Positions 8,933-17,251 of a stretch of DNA of 64,000 bases are shown here, piece after piece (the first letter of the stretch is position 1; each line of letters starts with the position of its first letter). The stretch is taken from the NCBI GenBank assembly GCA_964503145.1, contig CAZCYV010000003.1:200735-264734 (forward strand), written 5' to 3'. Below the pieces are notes generated by a model, which saw only the letters and a list, made by a program, of their open reading frames with translations, ran no database searches and was not told where the DNA came from. The position numbers and the translations under genes are program-made. Source of the DNA: RBG-16-57-11 sp964503145 (GTDB taxonomy: Bacteria > Chloroflexota > Anaerolineae > Anaerolineales > UBA4823).

Positions 8933-9045
8933 ACCTCGCCCGATGGCTGTAGGCGAGGTGTGGCTTTAGCGTGGTAGGGACGCATCGGCAGGTCCATTGT
9001 ACAAGGGGCGCCCGATCTTCGCAAGAGGCCGGGCGTTGTTGTTTT
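8933..9045 (+). promoter_or_regulatory. Structured leader with attenuator-like hairpin
   Basis: Two hairpins lie between the promoter and the first gene. Hairpin one pairs ACCTCGCC (8933-8940) with GGCGAGGT (8952-8959). Hairpin two pairs CGCCCG (9009-9014) with CGGGCG (9030-9035), has an inner TCTT/AAGA stem, and is followed by TTGTTGTTTT, so it looks like an intrinsic terminator placed before the coding sequence. A nine-codon frame ATG 8943 to TAG 8969 (MAVGEVWL) sits in the leader but has no ribosome-binding site. Possible roles are attenuation of the operon or a short non-coding RNA; both are inference. Confidence 0.5.
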
Positions 9046-9059
9046 ATGAGTGTGATTGC

Positions 9060-11930
9060 ATGATAGTTTATTCTCCAGGCACCCTGGTGCAGGCTCGTCG
9101 CCGACTATGGCGGGTCGATGCCCAGGAAAACGATGTACTTTACCTCACCGCAGTGGATGAGGCCACCCGTCAGGCGCGCCTGTACCTGCCACTAGAAGAT
9201 GTTCTGCCTGGCAGCTTGCCGATCCCCGATCCCAATCTGGTGGGGACGCCCCAAGCGCATGACCTGATGCTGCGCGCTTTCCGGCTATCGATGGTGCACA
9301 GCACAGCGCCGCTATTGGCCCTACAGCGCTCACGTGCTCTCCCAGTGGCCTACCAGCTGGTACCACTCATCATGGCATTGGAGCAGCCGCGCGTACGTCT
9401 GCTGATTGCAGACGACATCGGCCTGGGTAAAACTGTTGAGGCCGGCCTGGTGATCAGTGAACTACTGGGCCGTGGTTTGGCCCGCCGCCTGTTGATTGTC
9501 TGCCCGGCTAGTCTGCGCGAGCAATGGCGCCAGGCGCTGGATTACTTTTTTCACCTGGAAGCGTTTATCTTCTCGCGCACCCACCGCCGCGCCCTGGAGC
9601 GCGATCTGCCGGCAGGTACAAATCCGCTGGAATTCCACAACGCATTTATCGTCTCTGTCGATTATGCCAAGTCCCCTGAGATCAAGAACCAGATCCTGGA
9701 GGTGCCCTGGGATATTGTGCTGGTGGACGAGGCCCACCAAATGGCCAAGCCGCACCAGACTGGCCCCGATCAGCGCGTAAATATGGACCGCTGGGAGCTG
9801 GGCCAGGCGCTGGCCTTCTCACCAAAAGTGCGCCATCTGTTGCTGCTGACCGCTACCCCGCACAATGGTTATACCGATTCGTTTGCCAGCCTGTTGCGAT
9901 TGCTGGATGTGGGTATTGTGGATGGCCCGCAACACGCGCCCGTCATCCACCGGGAGATCGCACAGCGACACATTGTCCAGCGCCGCAGGCAAGACGTCGA
10001 GCAGTGGCTGCAAGAAGCAAATGCGCGGACGGCGAATGGCCGCAATGGCCACTTCCCGGAGCGTGACCAGCGGGAAGAGACAATCACACCCTCGCACCAG
10101 GAGTTTGAAGTGATCCAGGCGGTGAGCGGCTATGGCGAGCTGATCCTGGAGAACGCCCGCGGGGCGCAGGCGCAGATCCAGGTATTAGCTGGCTGGGCCG
10201 TGCTCCACCTACACAAACGGGCGCTCTCCTCGCCCGAGGCGCTGCGCTGTTCGCTACGTAACCGGCGGCTTGCATTGGAGCAGCGCCTGGCCGGGCTGAG
10301 CGACGAAAGTGCCGGCTTGAGCTTCGAGGCAGCGCGCGCCAATGTGCTCGATGAAGAAGTCGGCGAGCAATACGATGAGACCGAGATCGTCGACCGCTCG
10401 GAGAAGGTGACGCCAGGCGATCCACGGGCGTTACAGGCCGAGCTGGCTGCTTTAGTTCATCTGGAGTCGCTGGCTGCTCAGGTGAAGCCGAGTGCAGACA
10501 GCAAATTGCAGCACTTGATGCGCAACACCTTGCCTGCTATGTTGGCCCAGCGGCACAAGGTGATCATCTTCACCCGCTACCGCGACACGCTCGAATACCT
10601 GGCCGGCCAGATCGGCAAGTCCAACCTGTACAGTCACGCCCAGGTGGTGACATTACATGGCGGCATGAGCGAGGTCCAGCGACAGGAAGCCTTCAACCGC
10701 TTCGAGGCGGCTAAAGACGCAGTGATGGTTGCTACTGACGCCATTAGTGAAGGCGTCAACTTGCAGCGCCTGTCCAGCCAGTTGATCCACTACGAGCTGC
10801 CCTGGAACCCCAACCGCCTGGAGCAGCGCAACGGGCGCATCGATCGCTTTGGCCAGCCGGAAGCCACGGTTGTGATCCGCACGCTGGTGATGAATGACAC
10901 CCTGGATGCAGCCATTCTTCGCTTGCTGATCCGCAAAGCGCGCCAGATCCGCCAGGAGTATGGTTTTTCCCCGCCGTACTTTGGCGACGAAAACAACCTG
11001 CTGGACTTCCTGCGCGAGCACGGCCTGGGTATGCACCTGGGGCCGGTACAGCTCAGCCTATTCGACCAGATCGCCCTGCCGGACCAGCCGATCCAGGATC
11101 CGTTCAGCGATGCGCTGTTGGACCGGATGCGGGATGAGTCGTTCTACGGCCAGACCGACATCAGCCTGGAGGTGGTGGAAGAGCAGATGCACCAAGTCGA
11201 GCAGACCGTCGGCTCTGCAGAGGAAATCCGCCGCTTCGTGCTCAGTGGGCTTAATCGCCTGAACTGCAGTGTGGACGAGCAGGCCAACGGCTGGCTGCGC
11301 ATTCAGGTCAATCATCCGGACCTGCAGATGCCTGGAATCGGATCACAAATCCCCAAGGCCACCTTCGACCCGCGGCTCGGATTGGACCACCCGGATGTGG
11401 AGGTGCTCGACCTGGGCCAACCACTGGTGCGCCGCATGCTGGACATGCTCAAACGGGAGGCCTTCGAGCCGGACCGGGATGGGGCGGAAGGGCGTATTCG
11501 CTACGGTCGCACGGCCGTAACCCTGACCCGGGAAGTCGGGGAGATGACAGCGCTGTACACCCTGCTGGTACGCTACACCACCCAAACCCAACCGCCGCAA
11601 ATCCTGGAGGACTTGCTGACCACTGCCATACCCTTATATGGCAGCCAACTATTGGAAACAGACCAGGCTCGCCGCTTGCTTGATGCCCAGCCAGCAGCGG
11701 GAACGGTCACCTGGGGAGAAGCACGCGACGTCCTGTCCGATGCCCTGCAGCGCCCCGATCTGGAAATGCTCTTGACGCAGTCGATTGAGCAGCGCCGCCA
11801 AACGCTCGAGATCGAGCGCTGGCGCCTGCGTGAGACGTTGCAGCGCCAGGCCGGCTGGATGCAGGGCGCCGACCGGTTGAAAATTAGTTCCTGGGATCTA
11901 CTTTCTGTGAAGGTGCTATGGCCGGTTTAA
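9060..11930 (+). CDS. SNF2-family helicase, DrmD-like (DISARM class 1 type), 956 residues
   Basis: Superfamily 2 ATPase, first gene of the island. From ATG 9060 the Walker A is ADDIGLGKT (about residue 118), the DEAH box is VDEAH (about 222), motif III is LLLTATPHNG (about 262), and the C-terminal helicase lobe has FTRYRDTLEYL, LHGGMS, ATDAISEGVNLQ and QRNGRIDRFGQ (about 500-600). The remaining 350 residues are helical and charged. Length and N-terminal layout fit the SNF2-like DrmD of class 1 DISARM, where it acts with a DNA methylase against phage. The open frame extends 21 codons upstream, but that part lies in the leader hairpin, so I start at MIVYSPGTLVQARRRLWRVD. Confidence 0.88.
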   Translation: MIVYSPGTLVQARRRLWRVDAQENDVLYLTAVDEATRQARLYLPLEDVLPGSLPIPDPNLVGTPQAHDLMLRAFRLSMVHSTAPLLALQRSRALPVAYQLVPLIMALEQPRVRLLIADDIGLGKTVEAGLVISELLGRGLARRLLIVCPASLREQWRQALDYFFHLEAFIFSRTHRRALERDLPAGTNPLEFHNAFIVSVDYAKSPEIKNQILEVPWDIVLVDEAHQMAKPHQTGPDQRVNMDRWELGQALAFSPKVRHLLLLTATPHNGYTDSFASLLRLLDVGIVDGPQHAPVIHREIAQRHIVQRRRQDVEQWLQEANARTANGRNGHFPERDQREETITPSHQEFEVIQAVSGYGELILENARGAQAQIQVLAGWAVLHLHKRALSSPEALRCSLRNRRLALEQRLAGLSDESAGLSFEAARANVLDEEVGEQYDETEIVDRSEKVTPGDPRALQAELAALVHLESLAAQVKPSADSKLQHLMRNTLPAMLAQRHKVIIFTRYRDTLEYLAGQIGKSNLYSHAQVVTLHGGMSEVQRQEAFNRFEAAKDAVMVATDAISEGVNLQRLSSQLIHYELPWNPNRLEQRNGRIDRFGQPEATVVIRTLVMNDTLDAAILRLLIRKARQIRQEYGFSPPYFGDENNLLDFLREHGLGMHLGPVQLSLFDQIALPDQPIQDPFSDALLDRMRDESFYGQTDISLEVVEEQMHQVEQTVGSAEEIRRFVLSGLNRLNCSVDEQANGWLRIQVNHPDLQMPGIGSQIPKATFDPRLGLDHPDVEVLDLGQPLVRRMLDMLKREAFEPDRDGAEGRIRYGRTAVTLTREVGEMTALYTLLVRYTTQTQPPQILEDLLTTAIPLYGSQLLETDQARRLLDAQPAAGTVTWGEARDVLSDALQRPDLEMLLTQSIEQRRQTLEIERWRLRETLQRQAGWMQGADRLKISSWDLLSVKVLWPV

Positions 11931-11990
11931 CCCCTGGCTATAGTGGATATATCAGCATACGAACATCACAAAAACTTTTCGGAGGACACC

Positions 11991-12836
11991 ATGACTTATC
12001 AGGCAGAAATCAGTCGAACCAACCCAACATGTTTCTTCTTTCTAATCGATCAATCCTCGTCAATGATGGACCCAATCATGGGTGTACAAGGCAATCCTAG
12101 AAAGGCCGAATTTGTAGCCGATGCGTTGAATAAGGTCATCCAATCTCTGGTTGTCACCGCTACAAAGGATGTCGAAATCCGCAGGTATTTCCAGTTTGGC
12201 GCAATCGGTTATGGCAATGTGGTCGACTCTGTACTTGCAGGCGGATCGAGTGAAACCCCGCTGGTATGGGTGGATGAACTGGCAAATAATCCGTTGCGTA
12301 TCGAGGAACGCATGGTTTCCCAATATGACGGCGCGGGCGGCTATGTTCAGCTTCCAACCAAGTTCCCGATCTGGATTGATCCGCTGGCTAATGGACGCAC
12401 GCCGATGTGCGAAGCGCTCACCCGTACCCAGGAGATCCTGCAGCAGTGGGTCCAGGAGCATCCTATGGCCTATCCGCCTACAGTGATCAACCTAACCGAC
12501 GGCGAAGCCAACGATGGCGATCCGCGCCTTCCTGCCCAGACGCTCAAGGACCTGGCTACCTCGGATGGGAACGTCATCCTAATGACCCTGCATGCATCCT
12601 CTAACCCGCTGGCAACGCAAATTTTCTTCCCCGATACAGATGAGGTCTTGCCTGATGCGCCCTCGAAATTGATGTTCGAGATGTGCAGCAATCTAACTCA
12701 AGCAATGATCAATACAGCCCAAAGCCTCTTAGGGACCAACTTTTCGCAAGGGGCGCGGGCCATGGTCTACAATTCCGATATTGCCGGAATCGTCAATGCC
12801 TTGGAAATCGGCACCCGACCTGCTAATCTGCGCTAA
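11991..12836 (+). CDS. von Willebrand factor A domain protein, TerY-like, 281 residues
   Basis: Single vWA domain starting at ATG 11991, with GGAGG six bases upstream. The metal-ion-dependent adhesion site is complete: DQSSSM (DxSxS) about 20 residues in, and NLTDGEAND later. Such proteins bind partners through a divalent cation. A vWA gene followed by PP2C and kinase genes is the layout of the TerY-P phosphorylation triad known from tellurite-resistance-like and DNA-processing loci. It probably presents a target to the kinase and phosphatase next door; the target is unknown. No membrane segment is visible. Confidence 0.85.
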   Translation: MTYQAEISRTNPTCFFFLIDQSSSMMDPIMGVQGNPRKAEFVADALNKVIQSLVVTATKDVEIRRYFQFGAIGYGNVVDSVLAGGSSETPLVWVDELANNPLRIEERMVSQYDGAGGYVQLPTKFPIWIDPLANGRTPMCEALTRTQEILQQWVQEHPMAYPPTVINLTDGEANDGDPRLPAQTLKDLATSDGNVILMTLHASSNPLATQIFFPDTDEVLPDAPSKLMFEMCSNLTQAMINTAQSLLGTNFSQGARAMVYNSDIAGIVNALEIGTRPANLR

Positions 12837-12845
12837 GGAGTCTCT

Positions 12846-13643
12846 GTGACTTTTTCCTACAAGTCTTTTTCAATCCCCAGAGCGGGCAATACTGCTGAAG
12901 AAAACGAGGATTTCTTTCAGGTTGAAGATACCCATGGCCGGGCAAGGGCGAACCCGGTGCTGCGTTGCGCCATTTCTGACGGCGCAACCAGCACCGGGTT
13001 TTCAAGGTTGTGGGCAAGCTGCCTGGTGAAGCATGCTTCCAAGTATGTTCCATCTAAGTTTCGGCTCCAAAAAACGATACTCCCTGAAGCGCAAAAAGAC
13101 CGGGGCGACAAGCTTTCCCAAATGAATTTACCCTGGAACGCAGAAGCAAAAGCCAAACTGGGCTCATTCGCCACGCTATTATGGCTGAGCATAAAAAAGT
13201 ATCCTGATAGCAGTCCACCGACTTATAAGTGGAAAGCACTCGCCATCGGCGATACGAATCTGCTCCACCTTCGAGGTGGCGACTGCATATTCGCTTTTCC
13301 GATAAAGGACTCAATTGGGTTCAGCGGCGATCCATACCTGCTGTCCTCGCTCCCTGAGCGCAACAGACAACTCTGGTCTAATGTTCATCAAACAGAAAGG
13401 GAATGCAACTCGGGTGACGATTTCCTTTTAGCAACCGATGCCCTGGCCTGTTTTTTGCTGAAACAGCATGAAGCCAATCGCAATCTACAGGCTTTACTTC
13501 ACGATCGTCTGGGCGATGATCCGAATCCATCGGCGTTTGAGGATTGGATCCAATCTTTACGCTCTGAAGGCTGCATCAAAAACGATGACACCACTTTGAT
13601 CTGGATCCACATTGCTCAACAATTATCCATGCCCGGGATCTGA
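12846..13643 (+). CDS. PP2C-family Ser/Thr protein phosphatase, 265 residues
   Basis: Metal-dependent phosphatase. The motifs that carry the metal-binding aspartates can be followed: EENEDFF near the start, AISDGATST around residue 45, LLATDALACFLL (the SDG-type motif) and NDDTTLIWI at the end. It starts at GTG 12846, supported by AAGGAG overlapping the previous stop. Nine bases separate the vWA stop and this start, and eight the phosphatase stop and the kinase start, so the three are surely co-translated. By context it would reverse phosphorylation made by the neighbouring kinase. Confidence 0.83.
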   Translation: MTFSYKSFSIPRAGNTAEENEDFFQVEDTHGRARANPVLRCAISDGATSTGFSRLWASCLVKHASKYVPSKFRLQKTILPEAQKDRGDKLSQMNLPWNAEAKAKLGSFATLLWLSIKKYPDSSPPTYKWKALAIGDTNLLHLRGGDCIFAFPIKDSIGFSGDPYLLSSLPERNRQLWSNVHQTERECNSGDDFLLATDALACFLLKQHEANRNLQALLHDRLGDDPNPSAFEDWIQSLRSEGCIKNDDTTLIWIHIAQQLSMPGI

Positions 13644-13651
13644 AGACGACG

Positions 13652-15589
13652 ATGTATCCAACTATTAATGACTACCAGGTGCTGCTCCAGCATCCCAGCG
13701 TAAATATCAAACCACCTCACTTGAGGGGTTGTCAGGTTGAAACGGACCCAATGGGCATGCCCCGAGCGCGCTCGGGCGGCTTTGTCCTAACCTACTGCTT
13801 GAGGGATAGCAATAAACGCTATGCAATACGCTGCTTCAAACAGGCTGATCCGGAAAGGGAACAGCGTTACCGGCTGATCTGCGATTTCCTCTCCCACCAC
13901 CCAATGGATTTCTTTGTCAGGACCGAGTATATCCCTGAGGGAGTGTTGTGGCGCAACGCCTGGTATCCGATTACAGTAATGGACTGGGTGGAAGGCGATT
14001 CTCTCAGCAGCTTCCTCTACAGCAATATCAATCAATCACACAAAATGGCCCTTCTTTCGCAAGAGTTTAAGCGCGTGGCGGCTGAGCTAGACCGGTTGGG
14101 CATTGCCCATGGCGATCTGTCGCCGCTGAATATCCTTGTCCGAAATGGGAAGATGGTGCTAATCGACTATGATGGCATGTACGTGCCCGCGCTGAAAGGT
14201 CAATTGAGCAGGGAGCTGGGGAATATTCACTTTCAGCATCCTGCCCGCAGCGAGAACGATTTTGGCCCGGAGCTAGACCGCTTTTCTGAAATCGTCATCT
14301 ACCTCTCGTTGGCTGCGCTTGCCCTGCAGCCGCAGCTTTACGACGAGTTTGCCGTCGGCAGCGAAGGCTTGATCCTACGCCGGGAGGATTTTATACGCCC
14401 GGATCAATCGCTGGCCCTGGACAGGCTGGCAGGCATTCCCGAGTTGACTCCGTTTGTTGGGCAATTCCGCGAGCTATGCACAGCCAGGCTGCAAGACATG
14501 CCCCGCCTGGAGGATTTCCTCCAAAACAAGCCCATCGCTATTACACCGGCTGTTCAACCTCGACCGCTGGAGATATACCGGAGCGCATATCCAATTTTCA
14601 ACGCCTCAAACCGAGATACATTGTTAAAAAATAAGGGAGACTATGTCACTGTAATTGGAAGAATCTCTGACTACCATCTGGGTTTTTCTGAACGGAATGG
14701 CAAACCTTATGTGTTCTTGAATTTCGGGAACTGGCGGTCACAGTGTTTCACCGTCGTGCTTTGGTCGGAAGCGCTTCAACAGTTACAGGCTGCAGGTAAA
14801 GATCCTCAAGAATATCATGACAAATGGGTCAGCGTCAATGGACTGATCCATGTCTACTCAAATCAATATGGAAGCCGGCCTGAAATCATCCTGGACTCAC
14901 CGGCCGACATTGAGATCATCACTGAGGAGCAGGCGCAGTTCCGTCTGAAAAACGCTCAGCGGGTTAGCCAGGCTGTCCAACCGGTAGCACCGCAGCCTGA
15001 ACCGCTGCCCCCACCCAAGACCTCCTGGCCAATGCCCACTGCCCCCACCCCGGTTCCGCAGACCGTATCGCCTGCCAGCCAGCCGCCAATCGCCAAACAA
15101 GCGCCGCCTAACAAGGGTCTTGACCAATCGCCGGAAGTAATTACACAGCTCAACAAAACGTACAGCGGGATGGCCCCCGGGCCAGCGCCGCAGACTACAG
15201 TCAAAGCCGCCTCGCCGGTCACTCCACCCTCAATGCCTGTCGTAAAGCCCGCCTCACCAGTCGCAGCGCCCGCTCGGCTACCTGCAAATCCCATCCCACC
15301 GGTTGCGGTTACACCTGCGTCGTCCCCAGCACCCGCGCCATCACAATCCGGCACGCCGGGGATTTCACCGGCCCCCGGCAAGAGCAAATTTCTTGCCACG
15401 ATCGGCTCTGCCGTACAACCGTTGGGGAGTCCTTGGCTGCAGAAATTCAAGGCATTGCTCCCCAAAAACCAGAAGGCCTGGACCAAGATAATCCTGGCGA
15501 TCTATCTCGGCATTTTTGTTTTTTGCCTGGCCGATATCGGCCTGGTGTGGTTTTTCTTCTTCCGCTTGATGGACCTTTTGCAACCTTAG
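13652..15589 (+). CDS. Membrane-anchored protein kinase with OB-fold-like and Pro-rich regions, 645 residues
   Basis: The N-terminal 260 residues are a kinase fold: a Lys in YAIRCFK (about residue 62), catalytic loop HGDLSPLNIL (about 152) and LIDYDG in the DFG position (about 170). Residues about 315-430 look like an OB-fold or tRNA-anticodon-like beta barrel (VTVIGRISDYHLG ... VSVNGLIHVYSNQYGSRPEI). A long Pro/Ala linker (about 445-590) leads to a single C-terminal transmembrane helix (IILAIYLGIFVFCLADIGLV). It is the third member of the vWA-PP2C-kinase triad. The OB-like region suggests nucleic-acid sensing at the membrane; that is inference. The activation loop is short, as in other bacterial kinases of this kind. 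Confidence 0.8.
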   Translation: MYPTINDYQVLLQHPSVNIKPPHLRGCQVETDPMGMPRARSGGFVLTYCLRDSNKRYAIRCFKQADPEREQRYRLICDFLSHHPMDFFVRTEYIPEGVLWRNAWYPITVMDWVEGDSLSSFLYSNINQSHKMALLSQEFKRVAAELDRLGIAHGDLSPLNILVRNGKMVLIDYDGMYVPALKGQLSRELGNIHFQHPARSENDFGPELDRFSEIVIYLSLAALALQPQLYDEFAVGSEGLILRREDFIRPDQSLALDRLAGIPELTPFVGQFRELCTARLQDMPRLEDFLQNKPIAITPAVQPRPLEIYRSAYPIFNASNRDTLLKNKGDYVTVIGRISDYHLGFSERNGKPYVFLNFGNWRSQCFTVVLWSEALQQLQAAGKDPQEYHDKWVSVNGLIHVYSNQYGSRPEIILDSPADIEIITEEQAQFRLKNAQRVSQAVQPVAPQPEPLPPPKTSWPMPTAPTPVPQTVSPASQPPIAKQAPPNKGLDQSPEVITQLNKTYSGMAPGPAPQTTVKAASPVTPPSMPVVKPASPVAAPARLPANPIPPVAVTPASSPAPAPSQSGTPGISPAPGKSKFLATIGSAVQPLGSPWLQKFKALLPKNQKAWTKIILAIYLGIFVFCLADIGLVWFFFFRLMDLLQP

Positions 15590-15591
15590 GG

Positions 15592-16161
15592 ATGAATACG
15601 AACGACTACCTCCAGCTTTACGACCTCGAAGGCTATCTTCTCGACACGGTTCGCCCGCGCTTCCACGCCCAGGGCTACCTCTCGGTGTTCGATTTCTTCT
15701 GCATCATCATCTGGAAGGCCAACCGGATGAAGTCGATCACTGCGAAACGCCTGTTGGCTCAAGCAGGCTCAGACGATCTTGGGGAGGCAGTTCATCAGTT
15801 AACTGCTGGAATATACCGCCAGGCGAGCGCCAAAGACCGGCTGCGTTACCTGTTTGAGGAGTGGAAGATCTGGCTGCCCACCGCCTCCGCCATTCTGACC
15901 ATCCTTTATCCGGATGAATTTACCGTCTATGATGCCCGGGTATGCGCGCAATTGGGGGACTTTCAGGGATTAAACAATATTTGGGCCTTCGAAAAACTTT
16001 GGGATGGTTACCTGCGCTTTCGCGACGCGGTCATCCAGGCCGCGCCGGAAGGCCTATCTTTGCGGGATAAGGATCGCTACTTGTGGGCCCGGTCCTACGC
16101 TCAGCAGCTAGAGAGTGACCTGGCAAGTAATTTCAACAAGAAGATTGGCGATGATGGATAG
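15592..16161 (+). CDS. HhH-GPD-like (DNA glycosylase fold) protein, 189 residues
   Basis: Starts at ATG 15592, two bases after the kinase stop. An open frame extends further upstream but overlaps the kinase in another frame. The segment LPTASAILTILYPDEFTVYD resembles the helix-hairpin-helix region of 8-oxoguanine/adenine glycosylase-like folds, where a similar block precedes the catalytic Asp. I cannot place a catalytic Lys/Asp pair with confidence, so it may be a DNA-binding relative without glycosylase activity. It overlaps the next gene by 11 bases. Confidence 0.5.
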   Translation: MNTNDYLQLYDLEGYLLDTVRPRFHAQGYLSVFDFFCIIIWKANRMKSITAKRLLAQAGSDDLGEAVHQLTAGIYRQASAKDRLRYLFEEWKIWLPTASAILTILYPDEFTVYDARVCAQLGDFQGLNNIWAFEKLWDGYLRFRDAVIQAAPEGLSLRDKDRYLWARSYAQQLESDLASNFNKKIGDDG

Positions 16162-16822
16162 CATTGAGGCGTCAGCAAAAGCCCAGACGGTGCTTGGGCA
16201 GTTGCTTGAACACCCTCGACTGGGGAGGTATATTGACTCATCCCTGGAAATCCCCCGGGGCTTCCGCGGCAGCGGGGAGATTCGCCTGATCATCCTGGGA
16301 CAGGACCCCACGGTGAAGAATGAGCGCTCGCGGCAAACGATCCGCTGTGTGCTGAATCTGGATAGCCGCGGCAACCTATGGAATTACCTGTCGCAGGTCT
16401 GCCGGGAGTTGGGCATCGAGCTCAGCCGCAACGTTTACGCCACGAATTTACTGAAAAATTTCCTTGTGGCCCCGCCGACACAAATAAAAGAAATTGATGT
16501 CTTCCAGGAAGCGTTGCCGTTCTGGCTGCCCTTGTTGAAAGAAGAGCTGGCCGAGTTTCCCTCCGTCCCGGTGCTCGCCCTGGGCGAGCCGCTGCTGACC
16601 TTGCTGGTCCGCGATCCAGGCAAAGCCAGGGTACGGGATTATTGGGGCTATACGACCGGTTGGAAGACCCGGGCGCAGGGCCCGTTCTCCTGCCTTGCCC
16701 CGCAGGAGAACATCCTCGGGCGGACGGTCTTCCCCTTCCCCCACCAGCCCAGCATTCGGAAAACCTTCTATCGTGACCGGCTGCTGGATTACTGCGCCTT
16801 TACCCGCCAGGCGATAGGGTGA
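16151..16822 (+). CDS. Uracil-DNA glycosylase superfamily protein, about 223 residues
   Basis: The sequence IRLIILGQDPTVKN matches the UDG motif 1 (GQDPY-like), VLALGEPLLTLL corresponds to the central strand, and FPFPHQPSIRKTF to the C-terminal His-Pro-Ser loop. The Tyr of the GQDPY motif is Thr here, so base specificity may differ from classic UDG. Start is ATG 16151 or 16154, overlapping the previous stop (ATGATGGATAG). In a defence operon it may act on modified or deaminated bases in phage DNA, but that role is inferred only from context. Confidence 0.7.
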   Translation: MMDSIEASAKAQTVLGQLLEHPRLGRYIDSSLEIPRGFRGSGEIRLIILGQDPTVKNERSRQTIRCVLNLDSRGNLWNYLSQVCRELGIELSRNVYATNLLKNFLVAPPTQIKEIDVFQEALPFWLPLLKEELAEFPSVPVLALGEPLLTLLVRDPGKARVRDYWGYTTGWKTRAQGPFSCLAPQENILGRTVFPFPHQPSIRKTFYRDRLLDYCAFTRQAIG

Positions 16823-17214
16823 TGCGAGCAATGGAAAACCAGGAAATTATTATCCCTCGCATCTGCCTGGAGTGGTCGGAATGGACGCCCTGGCGCCTGC
16901 TGGACCTGAACATTAACCAGGGCGGCGCAAGGGTGCCGGCGAAACCTGGGGTGTATGAAGTGAAACGGGTTCATGGCGAAGAAAGGCTAACGATTGGCAA
17001 GGCCTCTAACCTGCGTAAGCGCATCAAGCGTGGGCTGGTGATGGGCCGGCTTTCCCATTCCACCGGCGCACGCATCCGGGAATTCGAGGACCCAGACCAA
17101 TTGCTTGTGCGCTGGGCGGTGACGGAGCGGCCGGCGGCGGTCGAAGAGGAGCTACACCGCCTGTATCAGGAACGCTACGGTGTTCTTCCAGAGCACACCC
17201 GGTCTGCGCGTTAA
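16822..17214 (+). CDS. GIY-YIG-like nuclease domain protein, 130 residues
   Basis: The sequence PGVYEVK ... LTIGKASNLRKRIKRG follows the GIY-x(10-12)-YIG layout, with the conserved Arg in NLRKRI and a C-terminal Glu in AAVEEELHRLY. The first Tyr is kept but YIG appears as TIG, so the catalytic Tyr pair is not complete. It starts at ATG 16822, sharing one base with the TGA of the UDG-like gene (GTGATG offers a GTG alternative at 16819). It might nick or cut DNA within the island's machinery. Confidence 0.65.
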   Translation: MRAMENQEIIIPRICLEWSEWTPWRLLDLNINQGGARVPAKPGVYEVKRVHGEERLTIGKASNLRKRIKRGLVMGRLSHSTGARIREFEDPDQLLVRWAVTERPAAVEEELHRLYQERYGVLPEHTRSAR

Positions 17215-17251
17215 CGGATAGGACCGGCTCTAACGGTAAAAGTATTGTAGT

